Positions 1 to 8,484 of a stretch of 41,064 nucleotides of DNA are shown here, one piece after another. Positions within the stretch are counted from its first letter, which is position 1. The number at the start of each line of letters is the position of its first letter. Position numbers and translations under genes: made by a program. Under the pieces are notes generated by a model, which saw nothing but the letters and a program-made list of their open reading frames with translations, was not told the DNA's origin and made no database searches. Source of the DNA: an uncultured Prevotella sp. (GTDB lineage: Bacteria > Bacteroidota > Bacteroidia > Bacteroidales > Bacteroidaceae); assembly GCA_900316565.1 (NCBI GenBank), contig ONDK01000018.1, forward strand, positions 1 to 41,064, written 5' to 3'.

Positions 1-87
1 AGAATTAAAAAGCTTCAAGCAAAGATTCTTCGCCTACAGAATGAGCAAGCTCAATCTGGGCTCAAGGTAACGGATGGCACTGATTAG
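1..87 (+). CDS. 3' end of an unidentified gene (partial)
   Basis: Frame 1 is open from the first base to a TAG at 85-87 and encodes 28 residues. The tail is rich in Lys, Leu, Gln and Glu with leucine/isoleucine spacing typical of a short coiled coil. The gene starts outside the window, so the product cannot be named. It ends 30 bp before the amidase start, with no terminator-like hairpin between, so the two could be co-transcribed. A chance open frame of this length cannot be excluded. Confidence 0.4.
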   Translation, partial: RIKKLQAKILRLQNEQAQSGLKVTDGTD

Positions 88-117
88 TTATATAGAAGAA
101 GACAATATATATAATGT

Positions 118-1593
118 ATGAGTAAAAAGGCCGTTCTCACCATATTGCTAATCCTCATAAACCTGTCCGTCATAGCGGGAAACAGGTTCACACTGGTCAT
201 TGACGCCGGACACGGAGGTCATGACACCGGCGCGCAGGGAGCATGCTCCATGGAGAAAGACATCAACCTAAGGGTAGCATTGGCTTTCGGACAATACGTA
301 GAGCAGAATTGTAAGGACGTAGATGTCATCTATACCCGTAAGGCCGATGTCTTCATACCGTTGAAGACCAGGGCCAACATAGCCAACAAGAACAATGCCG
401 ACCTGTTTGTCTCGGTCCACACCAACGCCCTTCCCAACGGACGCATAGCCCGCGGCTTCGAGGTCTACACGCTTGGTATGCACCGGGCAAAGGACAACCT
501 CGACGTGGCTATGCGTGAGAACTCGGTCATCGAGGAGGAGGACAACTATAAGCAGACATACCAAGGCTTCGACCCGAAGTCGAGTGAGAGCTATATAATG
601 TTCGAGTTCATGCAGAGCGCAAACATGCGAAGGAGCGTGGAACTGGCAAAGATGATAGAGAACAGCGTATGCTCCACTGCCGACAGAAACAATATGGGTG
701 TCCACCAAGCCGGATTCCTTGTGCTCCGCGAGACCTCCATGCCCAGTTGTCTTATAGAGTTGGGATTCATCACTACACCTGATGAGGAGGAATTCCTGAA
801 CTCCGACGCCGGCGTGGAAAAGATGGCTAACGGCATATACAAGGCATTTGTAGAATACAAGAACAAATACCACAACAGAACATCCGGCAAAGCAGACAGC
901 ATAGCCGTCAGGGACAGCGACAGAAGCGACAGCAGCAATGCCAGCCTGACCCCTGCCAGGAAGGCGGTGCCAGTAGTCCCGGACGCACCTTCATCAAAGG
1001 TCGACGCCGTCAGGACATCAACAAAGAAACAGGCACCGGAGCCTGCCCGGAAGACTCAGCCAAAGGCAGAGAAGCCAGAGGCTCCTTCGGTAAAGAAGGC
1101 ACAGCCTGCAAAAGCAGTAAAGGACGAAACATCCAAATCAAGGGCCGCATCGCCTAAGACTAAGACGGATCCCGTAAAGCCGAAAGCGGAAACGCAAAAG
1201 CCAAAGGCAGAAACAAATAAGCCAAAGGGGGAGCCCGTAAAGTCGAAAACGGAAGTAAATAAGCCAAAGACGGAATCCGCAAAGGCGCAGGTCAGCGCCG
1301 GCCTCCCCGTCTTCAAGGTCCAGGTGTTCGCCGTGGCAAGAAAGCTCCAGCCCAACGACCCATTGCTGAAAGGTAGAAAGGATGTGTCGACCCTTCAGAC
1401 TGCCGGAAGTAACCTTACGAAGTACACCATCGGCGCCAGCAACGACTACAACGAAATAGTAAAGCTCCGCGATACACTCCGTGCCGACTTCCCGCAAGCC
1501 TACATCATAGCTCTGAAAGACGGCAAGCCGATGAACCTGTCGCAGGCTATCACCGAATATAAGAAGTATAACAGCAAACATAGAAAGAAATAA
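118..1593 (+). CDS. N-acetylmuramoyl-L-alanine amidase with SPOR-like C-terminus
   Basis: Predicted periplasmic zinc amidase that cuts the bond between MurNAc and the stem peptide. The 491-residue protein starts with a signal peptide (about 1-21) followed by an Amidase_3 domain (about 24-250). The expected zinc ligands and catalytic residues are visible: H32 in DAGHGG, E46, H101 in SVHTNA and E214 in CLIELGF. Residues about 255-400 form a low-complexity Lys/Pro/Ala/Glu linker with repeated KPKAE/KPKTE-like units, probably a flexible spacer. The last ~90 residues (KVQVFAVARKL onwards) resemble a SPOR-type peptidoglycan-binding domain, though divergent. The next gene starts 5 bp after the stop and encodes an MCE protein, so the pair is probably one operon linked to envelope maintenance. 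The family call is secure; the SPOR assignment is less certain. Confidence 0.93.
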   Translation: MSKKAVLTILLILINLSVIAGNRFTLVIDAGHGGHDTGAQGACSMEKDINLRVALAFGQYVEQNCKDVDVIYTRKADVFIPLKTRANIANKNNADLFVSVHTNALPNGRIARGFEVYTLGMHRAKDNLDVAMRENSVIEEEDNYKQTYQGFDPKSSESYIMFEFMQSANMRRSVELAKMIENSVCSTADRNNMGVHQAGFLVLRETSMPSCLIELGFITTPDEEEFLNSDAGVEKMANGIYKAFVEYKNKYHNRTSGKADSIAVRDSDRSDSSNASLTPARKAVPVVPDAPSSKVDAVRTSTKKQAPEPARKTQPKAEKPEAPSVKKAQPAKAVKDETSKSRAASPKTKTDPVKPKAETQKPKAETNKPKGEPVKSKTEVNKPKTESAKAQVSAGLPVFKVQVFAVARKLQPNDPLLKGRKDVSTLQTAGSNLTKYTIGASNDYNEIVKLRDTLRADFPQAYIIALKDGKPMNLSQAITEYKKYNSKHRKK

Positions 1594-1598
1594 GAATA

Positions 1599-2558
1599 AT
1601 GAAGAAAGTCTTTACACCTGAGGTTAAGATTGCTCTTGTCGCCATAGCAGGCATAGTAATCCTCTTCTTTGGCATGCAGTTTCTCAAAGGCCTCGACCTC
1701 TTCTCAACGGAGAATGTATATAAGATAAGGTTCTCGAACGTCAGCGGTCTCGCGGTGTCGAATCCTATCTATGCCAACGGCTACAAGGTGGGCATCATTA
1801 AGTCCATAGACTACGACTACGACCATCCCGGACAGATAACGGTAAACGCCGACATAGATCAGAACATGCGTATCCCGAAAGGCACCATGGCCGTCATCAG
1901 CTCAGACCTGATGGGCAACGTGAAGGTGGACCTGGAACTTACCGACGGCAAGGATGGATATGTGGAGCCGGGAGGAACCATCTACGGCGAGCTCAGCGGC
2001 GGTGCCTTGGGTGCCGTTAAGGATGCCATGCCTACCATAAAGGCCCTCATCCCGAAAGTCGACTCCATACTCACCAACGTCAATGCCCTCCTTGCGGACC
2101 CGGCCCTGGCCTCTACGCTCCACAACGCCAACAAAATATCGTCGGACCTCACCACATCGACACGTGAGCTCAACAGCCTTCTTGCTGAACTGAACAGCAA
2201 AGTGCCGGGAGTTATGGACAACGCCAACGGTCTTATCACCGATGCGCGTGGCACCATGGGACATGTGAACGGCCTTATCGGCAACGCCAACGGCATGATA
2301 AGCAATGTGAACGGAAAGATTTCCGGTATTGACCTCACCGGAACAATGGCTAAGGTCGACAGGACACTTGCCAACATGGAGACACTCTCCAACAAGCTGA
2401 ACAACAAGGAAGGGTCCCTGGGACTGCTGATGAACGACCCTGCACTCTACAACAACCTCAACAGGACTCTCAGCGATGCCGACTCACTGGTCACCAACCT
2501 CAAGGCACACCCGAAGAGATATGTTCATTTCTCATTGTTTGGAAAGAAGGATAAGTAA
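1599..2558 (+). CDS. MlaD/MCE-domain lipid transport protein
   Basis: Substrate-binding component of an MCE-type phospholipid transport system. The 319-residue protein has one N-terminal membrane anchor (about 9-28), then an MCE domain (about 38-115) with the typical YKIRFSNVSGLAVSNPIYANGYKVG opening (abridged motif: NVSGL and GYKVG). It lies 5 bp behind the amidase. Residues about 140-300 are a helical tail with repeated N-A/V-N-G-L/M-I units around 200-245, consistent with the long C-terminal helices of needle-forming MCE proteins. The permease and ATPase partners (MlaE, MlaF) are not in this window. The MCE call is firm; the transported lipid is not shown by the sequence. Confidence 0.9.
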   Translation: MKKVFTPEVKIALVAIAGIVILFFGMQFLKGLDLFSTENVYKIRFSNVSGLAVSNPIYANGYKVGIIKSIDYDYDHPGQITVNADIDQNMRIPKGTMAVISSDLMGNVKVDLELTDGKDGYVEPGGTIYGELSGGALGAVKDAMPTIKALIPKVDSILTNVNALLADPALASTLHNANKISSDLTTSTRELNSLLAELNSKVPGVMDNANGLITDARGTMGHVNGLIGNANGMISNVNGKISGIDLTGTMAKVDRTLANMETLSNKLNNKEGSLGLLMNDPALYNNLNRTLSDADSLVTNLKAHPKRYVHFSLFGKKDK

Positions 2559-2762
2559 GATGGCTATTTAAAAATAGTCTAAATACACCTATTTTAGTTC
2601 CACGCATCAGTCTTGTAGGGCAAAGGGCATGTATATCAGATAGTTTAACTGGCTATGCCAATTGTTTCACTATTACGCATGTTACAAGCCACGAAATCTA
2701 ATAACCCGTTGGTAATCACTACCTTACAAACTACAAAATTTAATTTTAGTGTAACAACTATG

Positions 2763-2807
2763 AAATATCCGCTAAGTATTTATTAACGTGGTACTTAGCG
2801 GATATTT
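2763..2807. repeat. Perfect 16-bp inverted repeat upstream of dnaA
   Basis: The arms AAATATCCGCTAAGTA (2763-2778) and TACTTAGCGGATATTT (2792-2807) are exact reverse complements, separated by 13 bp. The repeat ends 25 bp upstream of the dnaA -33 element. No T-run follows on the plus strand. It could be the terminator of the amidase-mlaD operon or a protein-binding site controlling dnaA; the sequence does not decide. Confidence 0.75.
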
Positions 2808-2831
2808 ACGTTATATTGGCAAAAAAGACTG

Positions 2832-2863
2832 GTTGCGGAAAACGGAAAAAATTACTAACTTTG
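2832..2863 (+). promoter_or_regulatory. dnaA promoter (Bacteroidetes type)
   Basis: The -7 element TAACTTTG (2856-2863) matches TAnnTTTG exactly, and a GTTG -33 element (2832-2835) lies 20 bp upstream. The predicted transcript starts near 2870, leaving a leader of about 75 nt before the dnaA start codon. Confidence 0.75.
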
Positions 2864-2944
2864 CACTTGCGTTTCAGAAAGTCTATGGCTTAACGAACAC
2901 ACAAATCCATAGAGTTAAACTCCGCAATATATTAACTGTCAAAA

Positions 2945-4369
2945 ATGAAGGTTCAATCAAGTGAGCTCTGGCAACAGGCTCTCTCTTTAATAAAGGAAAA
3001 CGTATCTGCGCAGCAGTTCAGCACGTGGTTCCAACCCATCGTCTTCGAGTCTTTTGTAGAAAAGAAGAAGACGGTGCTCTTGCAGGTACCATCAACTTTC
3101 TTTTATGAATATATAGAGGCGAACTTCATCGACATGCTCAGTAAGGTGCTCACGCACGTCTTCGGCGAAGGCGTACAGCTCTCTTACCGTATCGTCACCG
3201 ACAAGACAAACAATATATCGCAGGTCGTAGAAGCCGACCCTGCCGACGACGTGCGCACGGAAAGCCGCAGTCAGAGACCCACGGAGCGTGCCAACCAGAG
3301 TCCCACTGTGCTCGATGCCGTCAATAACGACCTGGACCCGCAACTCAATGTACACCAGACCTTCAACAACTTTATAGAAGGCGACAGCAACAAGTTGCCG
3401 CGCAGCATCGGACTGTACATCGCTGACCACCCCAACAACACACAGTTCAACCCGATGTTCATCTATGGACCGTCAGGATGCGGCAAGACCCATCTTATCA
3501 ACGCCATAGGAATGGCAATCAAGAAGCGTTATCCAAGGAAGCGCGTGCTGTATATCTCGGCACGACTCTTCGAGGTACAGTTCACTGACAGCTGCCGGCA
3601 GAACACCAGAAACGACTTCATACACTTCTATCAGACCATCGACGTGCTTATCGTCGACGATATTCAGGAGTGGGCCGGAGCTACTAATGTTCAGACGCAG
3701 AACACGTTCTTCCATATCTTCAACCACCTCTTCAAGAATGGTAAGCGCATAATCCTTGCCTCCGACAGGCCACCTATCGACCTTCAAGGCATGAACGACC
3801 GTCTTATCACTCGCTTCTCATGCGGACTTATCGCTGAGCTGGAGCGTCCTAACGTACAGCTCTGCGTCGACATCCTGCACTCCAAGATAAAACGCGACGG
3901 TCTGCAGATACCTGACGATGTGATACAGTTCATCGCCGAGACGGCAAACGGAAGCGTCAGAGACTTGGAAGGTGTCATCAACTCACTGTTGGCTTACAGC
4001 GTGGTATACAACTGCAATATCGACATGCGTCTTGCTGAGCGTGTCATAAAGCGCGCTGTGAAGATTGACGACGAGCCGCTTACCATCGATGACATCCTTG
4101 AGAAGGTAGGCAGCCACTTCAATGTTACCACACAGAACATCAACAGCAGAAGCCGTAAGCGCGATTATGTCATCGCGCGTCAGGTGAGTATGTATCTCGC
4201 ACAGAAATACACCAAGATGCCGGCAAGCCGTATCGGTAAGCTGGTGGGCGGACGCGACCACAGCACCGTTATCCACAGCTGTTCACAAGTGGAACAGCGC
4301 CTGAAAATCGACAAGGCTTTCTCTGAGGAGGTGGCATCCATCGAGAGCTCTTTCAAGCTTAAGAAGTAA
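2945..4369 (+). CDS. dnaA: Chromosomal replication initiator protein DnaA
   Basis: AAA+ ATPase that binds DnaA boxes and opens the origin. The 474-residue protein has the full four-domain layout: domain I (about 1-85), a variable polar linker (about 90-120), the AAA+ core (Walker A GPSGCGKT at 175-182; Walker B in VLIVDDIQEW), and the C-terminal DNA-binding domain with the signature GGRDHSTVIHSC. Length is normal for the family. It is a single transcription unit with its own promoter and a hairpin 3 bp after the stop. The neighbouring DNA shows no recognisable oriC. Confidence 0.98.
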   Translation: MKVQSSELWQQALSLIKENVSAQQFSTWFQPIVFESFVEKKKTVLLQVPSTFFYEYIEANFIDMLSKVLTHVFGEGVQLSYRIVTDKTNNISQVVEADPADDVRTESRSQRPTERANQSPTVLDAVNNDLDPQLNVHQTFNNFIEGDSNKLPRSIGLYIADHPNNTQFNPMFIYGPSGCGKTHLINAIGMAIKKRYPRKRVLYISARLFEVQFTDSCRQNTRNDFIHFYQTIDVLIVDDIQEWAGATNVQTQNTFFHIFNHLFKNGKRIILASDRPPIDLQGMNDRLITRFSCGLIAELERPNVQLCVDILHSKIKRDGLQIPDDVIQFIAETANGSVRDLEGVINSLLAYSVVYNCNIDMRLAERVIKRAVKIDDEPLTIDDILEKVGSHFNVTTQNINSRSRKRDYVIARQVSMYLAQKYTKMPASRIGKLVGGRDHSTVIHSCSQVEQRLKIDKAFSEEVASIESSFKLKK

Positions 4370-4371
4370 TC

Positions 4372-4404
4372 CCGTTCTTTACCCGGCACTGAGGTAAAGA
4401 ACGG
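4372..4404 (+). terminator. dnaA terminator-like hairpin
   Basis: Perfect 12-bp stem CCGTTCTTTACC (4372-4383) / GGTAAAGAACGG (4393-4404) with a 9-nt loop, starting 2 bp after the dnaA stop. There is no clear T-tract downstream, so termination is inferred from position and stem strength. Confidence 0.65.
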
Positions 4405-4443
4405 ATAAGGAATATTAAAATTATTAACGCCAACAACGTATTG

Positions 4444-4451
4444 TACATTTG
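4444..4451 (+). promoter_or_regulatory. Orphan -7 element between convergent genes
   Basis: TACATTTG matches the TAnnTTTG consensus exactly on the plus strand. The -33 region is poor (ATTA-like rather than TTTG). Any transcript would start near 4458 and run towards the 3' end of the minus-strand GHL10 gene; no open reading frame follows. The direct repeat GTAAGTGT lies nearby (4456-4463 and 4500-4507). Weak evidence for a small or antisense RNA. Confidence 0.3.
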
Positions 4452-4545
4452 CGTTGTAAGTGTACGTTAAATACTAAGTAGGGGCAGCACTATTACAACG
4501 TAAGTGTGCCGCTCTTACAAGATAAGTTTACTGAAAAACACGTAA

Positions 4546-6249
4546 CTATCTCCTTATCATAAAGAATCCCAAATCTCTGGTTATAGTCTTCTTTTTACTG
4601 TAACGTGATACGAGAGAGAGACGGTAAACGCCCTCAGGCAGACTTCTCACATCGAAATCAATATACTTTTCATTAGTACCACAGCCGTCTGTTCCAAAGT
4701 TCATTACTGCCAACCGCCTAACAAGCTGTCCCTGAGAATTCGTTACAATGATACGGTCATTCCCACGCGACAGTCCAGGAAGTGATGCCGTCTCAACACG
4801 CACGGTGTAGCCGTCGCACAGAAGCTGTCCATGAACAGGCTCCGGTTGCTGCCAGCTCTGCACAGCCTCACTCTCATTACCATATCTGTCGATGGTGGTA
4901 ACGGCATAATAACGTGGCTGCCAGGCGGCATACGACGGCAGACGGACGATATTCGAGGCGTAACGTGTGAGGAGCAGGTTGCGCGCATCGGTAATGTCGA
5001 CCGGCCATCGGTCACTTCCATATACATTATATAATTGTCGTGGACCGGACCGTCCGATAACCAGTTCACCAGAACTTACAGAAAGACTGGCAGGCTTCTT
5101 CGGACCATTGCCGCCATCCTCTTTGATGGCAGGCACCAGAGCCGGGAATGGAGCATAGACGAGCGACGAGAAGTCGTATATTCCCTTGACATTCTCCGTG
5201 AAATAACGTGAACGGAAATGAGCCGTCCCCAGTCCCATTCTTCTGGAGACCATCATCTCACGCGCTATGTCATCAAGGCTCCACGTATTGTTTCCACCGT
5301 TCTGCCTATCCAGGAAGTAAGTTCCAAGGCCCGCCACCACGACTTTTCCACAAGAGTTCTCTGCCCAGTCGGCAGCGAAGGGATAAAAGTTGTTCCCACG
5401 GAAATAAATCATAGGATAAAGCTGGTCCATCAGCCCAAGACGAAGCCAAAGCTGCGCGTCCTGAGAGACGCGGTCGCGGGCATTCCAGTTATTAGAGGAA
5501 TAACGGCTTAAGTCGGAATATTTCCCTATCGGCGAACAGCTTATCCTCACCCACGGTTTCTCCGCCTTCACGGCATCGTGCACCTTTCTTACGATGTCCG
5601 TTATCTTATCTCGGCGCCACTGAGCTACATACGCGTTCCTCGGGGCAGGGAGCATCTCCGGATACCGTATATAATCGAGGTGGATACCGTCGATGTCGTA
5701 GTGGGTCGTAATCTCCCTGGCCACGGAAGTGATAAGTTCCGCGGTAGACTCCTGGGAAGGGTCGAGGAAGGCGTCTCCGTCCAACTTAAACATTTTATAT
5801 CCTCTGGCACGAAGACGCTTGGCTGCAGACCCCGTATAGGGTCCCACCGGCAACGTGGCTATCCACGCCTGCACCTCCATGCCACGCTTATGGCATTCGG
5901 CAATAGCAAAGGCCAGTGGGTCGTAGCCGGGATTTACGCCGAAGCGTCCCGACACACAGGCGTCCCAAGGATAAATGGCGGAGGGGTAGATGGCAGAGGC
6001 ACGGTCGACGGCTTGCAGAAGTACCGTATTGATATTGGCCTTCTGATATTTATCAAGGATATTCCTAAGTTCCTGCTTCTGTCTGGCAATGGAATAGCTG
6101 TCGCGTCCCGGTGTTCGGGGCCAGTCTAGGTTCTTCAGCGTTGTCAGCCACACAGCGCGCACCTCACGCTTGGGTATTATCATTGTCTGGGCCTCCAACG
6201 TTGTGAGAAGCCCGAAAAGCAATGCCAGTATTATCAATTGTTTTTTCAT
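4546..6249 (-). CDS. Secreted GH10-like (GHL10/DUF187) glycoside hydrolase
   Basis: Predicted exported hydrolase of the glycosyl hydrolase-like 10 family (PF02638 type). I chose the ATG at 6249 because it begins a clean signal peptide (MKKQLIILALL...LEAQ). Upstream in-frame ATGs at 6273 and 6282 would add charged residues. From 6249 the protein has 567 residues. The TIM-barrel domain (about 20-335) begins with REVRAVWLTTL and holds the family motif DGIHLDYIRYP, with D192 a likely active-site acid. A fibronectin-III-like segment (about 360-455) and a beta-rich C-terminal region ending in LPEGVYRLSLVSRY follow, resembling sorting or structural domains of secreted Bacteroidetes proteins. Members act on polysaccharide or peptidoglycan glycans; substrate here is unknown. 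It is convergent with dnaA and divergent from cstA. Confidence 0.85.
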   Translation of the reverse strand: MKKQLIILALLFGLLTTLEAQTMIIPKREVRAVWLTTLKNLDWPRTPGRDSYSIARQKQELRNILDKYQKANINTVLLQAVDRASAIYPSAIYPWDACVSGRFGVNPGYDPLAFAIAECHKRGMEVQAWIATLPVGPYTGSAAKRLRARGYKMFKLDGDAFLDPSQESTAELITSVAREITTHYDIDGIHLDYIRYPEMLPAPRNAYVAQWRRDKITDIVRKVHDAVKAEKPWVRISCSPIGKYSDLSRYSSNNWNARDRVSQDAQLWLRLGLMDQLYPMIYFRGNNFYPFAADWAENSCGKVVVAGLGTYFLDRQNGGNNTWSLDDIAREMMVSRRMGLGTAHFRSRYFTENVKGIYDFSSLVYAPFPALVPAIKEDGGNGPKKPASLSVSSGELVIGRSGPRQLYNVYGSDRWPVDITDARNLLLTRYASNIVRLPSYAAWQPRYYAVTTIDRYGNESEAVQSWQQPEPVHGQLLCDGYTVRVETASLPGLSRGNDRIIVTNSQGQLVRRLAVMNFGTDGCGTNEKYIDFDVRSLPEGVYRLSLVSRYSKKKTITRDLGFFMIRR

Positions 6250-6317
6250 TTCCAAATATTCTTGTTTTTTCATTCTATACACCTACAACATGACATGAAT
6301 GATGGCGAAACAAGGTG

Positions 6318-6349
6318 CAAAGGTAATGAAACTTCTTGGTTGTTTCAAA
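6318..6349 (-). promoter_or_regulatory. Promoter of the GHL10 gene
   Basis: Read on the minus strand, the -7 element TACCTTTG (6318-6325) and the -33 element TTTG (6346-6349) are separated by exactly 20 bp. The transcript would start near 6311. It overlaps the divergent cstA promoter. Confidence 0.75.
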
Positions 6350-6366
6350 ATTTATCTTTACCTTTG
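6336..6366 (+). promoter_or_regulatory. cstA promoter
   Basis: The -33 TTG (6336-6338) and a perfect -7 TACCTTTG (6359-6366) are 20 bp apart on the plus strand. The -33 region overlaps the -33 region of the divergent GHL10 promoter, so the two polymerases would compete. The leader to the cstA start is about 24 nt. Confidence 0.75.
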
Positions 6367-6396
6367 TCGCAATTTATTAAAACTCTCTAAAACCAT

Positions 6397-7950
6397 ATGA
6401 TATCGTTTACAATTGCCCTTCTGGCCCTTATAGCAGGCTACTTCCTTTACGGTAAGTTCATCGAGCATGTCTTTAAACCTGACAACAGACCTACGCCTGC
6501 AATTGCCATGGCAGATGGCGTCGACTACATCGTCATGCCTACGTGGAAGGTCTTTATGATTCAGTTTCTGAACATTGCCGGCACAGGACCAATCTTCGGC
6601 GCAATAATGGGAGCATGGTATGGCCCTAGTGCGTATCTATGGATAGTCTTCGGGTGCATCTTCGCAGGAGGCGTCCACGACTACCTCTCTGGAATGCTCT
6701 CAGTAAGACATGGCGGCGCCAACCTGCCGGAACTTGTCGGCACCTACCTTGGCAAGACCACCAAGGCGGTGATGCTTGTCTTCTCTGTCATCCTGCTTAT
6801 GATGGTCGGCGTGGTGTTCGTCCTCTCTCCGGCCCTAATCTTAGGCGACATCTGCTGGTCTACCATCACGTGGGTGGTTGTTATCTTCATCTATTATGTC
6901 CTTGCCACCATGCTGCCTATCGACAAGATAATCGGCAAGATATATCCTATCTTCGCTTTCGCACTTCTGTTCATGGCATTGGCCCTTATGGTCTGTCTGT
7001 TCTACAAGCAGCCCAGTCTCCCGGAGATATGGACGGACCTTGGCAGCTATACAGCCGCCAACGACCCCGACGGCCTTTTAGGAACAGCCAGCTATTTCAA
7101 GCGTAATCCTCTCTTTCCGTGTCTTTTCCTCACCATAGCCTGCGGAGCTATCAGTGGCTTCCATGCCACACAGAGCCCGTTGATGGCACGTTGTCTGAAA
7201 AGTGAGAAGGCCGGCCGCGCTGTCTTCTTTGGCAGTATGATTACCGAAGGCATCGTCGCCCTTATCTGGGCTACCGTATCCATGTACTTCTTCTACTACG
7301 GAGGTTGGCGCGACGTAGCCAACTCCATAGATGCCAACACTGTCAACAATTTCATGGCACAGGTACACAACAACGGCGGAAAGAGCCTCACACAGTTCTT
7401 CACAGCACCAAAGGTCGTGGAGTATGTCTGTGTGGGCTGGCTCGGAGTGTTCGGTGGCATCTTGGCAGTCTTCGGTGTGGTGGCAGCACCTATCACCAGT
7501 GGCGACACCGCTTTCCGCAGTGCCCGCCTCATCATTGCCGCCGCCCTGCACATGGACCAGAAGTCGATACGCAAGCGCTTCTATATAGCCATCCCGATGT
7601 TTGCCGCCGCCATCGTTCTCCTTGCTTGGCAGATTGAGGACCCCAACGGCTTCAACACCATCTGGAACTGGTTTGGATGGAGCAACCAGTCGCTTGCCGT
7701 CTTCACGCTATGGACCGTTACAGTCTATCTTGTTCAGAAGGACAAGCCATTCTGGATAACACTCATCCCGGCACTGTTCATGACTACCGTCTGCACGACA
7801 TTCCTCTTTGTCAGCAAGCAGGCTTTCGGCGGATGGATTCCACGCCCCGTCGGCTACGTCCTCGGCATCAGCTGTCTAGTGATAGCCGTCATCTGGTTTG
7901 TCCTCTGGCTTCGGAAATACAACAATACCGCCAAATGTGAAATAGAGTAA
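6397..7950 (+). CDS. cstA: CstA-family carbon starvation / nutrient transporter
   Basis: Polytopic inner-membrane protein of the CstA family, whose characterised members import peptides or pyruvate under carbon limitation. The 517-residue product has about 14 hydrophobic segments. It carries the family's conserved N-terminal stretch NIAGTGPIFGAIMGAWYGP followed by GGVHDY and RHGGANLPEL. It is shorter than the ~700-residue E. coli proteins, as is usual for the compact Bacteroidetes form. A strong promoter lies just upstream. A small outer-membrane protein gene starts 27 bp downstream with no terminator between. The substrate cannot be read from the sequence. Confidence 0.92.
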   Translation: MISFTIALLALIAGYFLYGKFIEHVFKPDNRPTPAIAMADGVDYIVMPTWKVFMIQFLNIAGTGPIFGAIMGAWYGPSAYLWIVFGCIFAGGVHDYLSGMLSVRHGGANLPELVGTYLGKTTKAVMLVFSVILLMMVGVVFVLSPALILGDICWSTITWVVVIFIYYVLATMLPIDKIIGKIYPIFAFALLFMALALMVCLFYKQPSLPEIWTDLGSYTAANDPDGLLGTASYFKRNPLFPCLFLTIACGAISGFHATQSPLMARCLKSEKAGRAVFFGSMITEGIVALIWATVSMYFFYYGGWRDVANSIDANTVNNFMAQVHNNGGKSLTQFFTAPKVVEYVCVGWLGVFGGILAVFGVVAAPITSGDTAFRSARLIIAAALHMDQKSIRKRFYIAIPMFAAAIVLLAWQIEDPNGFNTIWNWFGWSNQSLAVFTLWTVTVYLVQKDKPFWITLIPALFMTTVCTTFLFVSKQAFGGWIPRPVGYVLGISCLVIAVIWFVLWLRKYNNTAKCEIE

Positions 7951-7977
7951 ATGGTATAAACACAAAAAATAACGAAA

Positions 7978-8469
7978 ATGAGAAAAATCACACTATTACT
8001 GATGGCACTGGTTATGACCATCTCTGCCAACGCACAGTTTAAAGCCGGCAAAGGCTACGTAGGCGCATCACTGACAGGTCTTGACCTTCATTACAATGGC
8101 CAGGACAAACTGAAGCTCGGAGTGGAGGCTAAAGCAGGCTACCTGCCATGGGACAACATCATGTTACTGGCAGAAGCCGGTATTCAGCACAATGGCGACA
8201 GCGACGTGCCTGACGACATCAGGGTCGGTGTCGGAGCCCGTTACTATATCACCCAGAACGGACTGTACCTCGGTGCTAACTGCAAATTGGTTCACGCAAG
8301 TCACAACTACAACGACCTCATGCCTGGAGCAGAGGTGGGATATGCTTTCTTCATCAACCGCTCGGTTACCATTGAGCCGGCTGTCTATTATGACCAGTCG
8401 TTCAAGAAGAGCAAGTATTCTACGGTAGGACTTAAGGTCGGCATAGGCATATACCTCTTCGACGATTAA
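7978..8469 (+). CDS. Small outer-membrane beta-barrel protein
   Basis: A 163-residue protein with a signal peptide (1-20, ending SANA before QF). The rest alternates hydrophobic and polar residues in short strands ending in aromatic or glycine-rich turns, typical of an 8-stranded OmpX/OmpW-like barrel, and the last strand (VGLKVGIGIYLF) ends in Phe shortly before the stop. Function is unknown. It sits between cstA and recR and is probably co-transcribed with both (27 and 15 bp gaps). Confidence 0.8.
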   Translation: MRKITLLLMALVMTISANAQFKAGKGYVGASLTGLDLHYNGQDKLKLGVEAKAGYLPWDNIMLLAEAGIQHNGDSDVPDDIRVGVGARYYITQNGLYLGANCKLVHASHNYNDLMPGAEVGYAFFINRSVTIEPAVYYDQSFKKSKYSTVGLKVGIGIYLFDD

Positions 8470-8484
8470 AGCAAGAGCCGGGAA

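Larger units (their letters stand above)
2559..2944. other. 386-bp intergenic region between mlaD-like gene and dnaA
   Basis: No credible gene is present. Just after the mlaD stop is a short AT-rich hairpin (CTATTT/AAATAG, 2564-2577). A long perfect inverted repeat (2763-2807) and the dnaA promoter follow and are listed separately. No cluster of DnaA boxes or AT-rich repeat array was seen, so there is no support for calling this the replication origin. Confidence 0.6.

Noticed and set aside
268-873. 201-codon open frame opposite the amidase
   Set aside because: Shadow frame of a well-supported gene, with no domain or start signal.
2559-2944. Replication origin next to dnaA
   Set aside because: No group of DnaA boxes was found in the gaps on either side of dnaA; proximity alone is not enough.
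4269-4277. Perfect DnaA box TTATCCACA inside dnaA
   Set aside because: The bases encode the conserved V-I-H-S of the DnaA signature, so the match follows from codon choice. No cluster of boxes or AT-rich unwinding region was seen around it.
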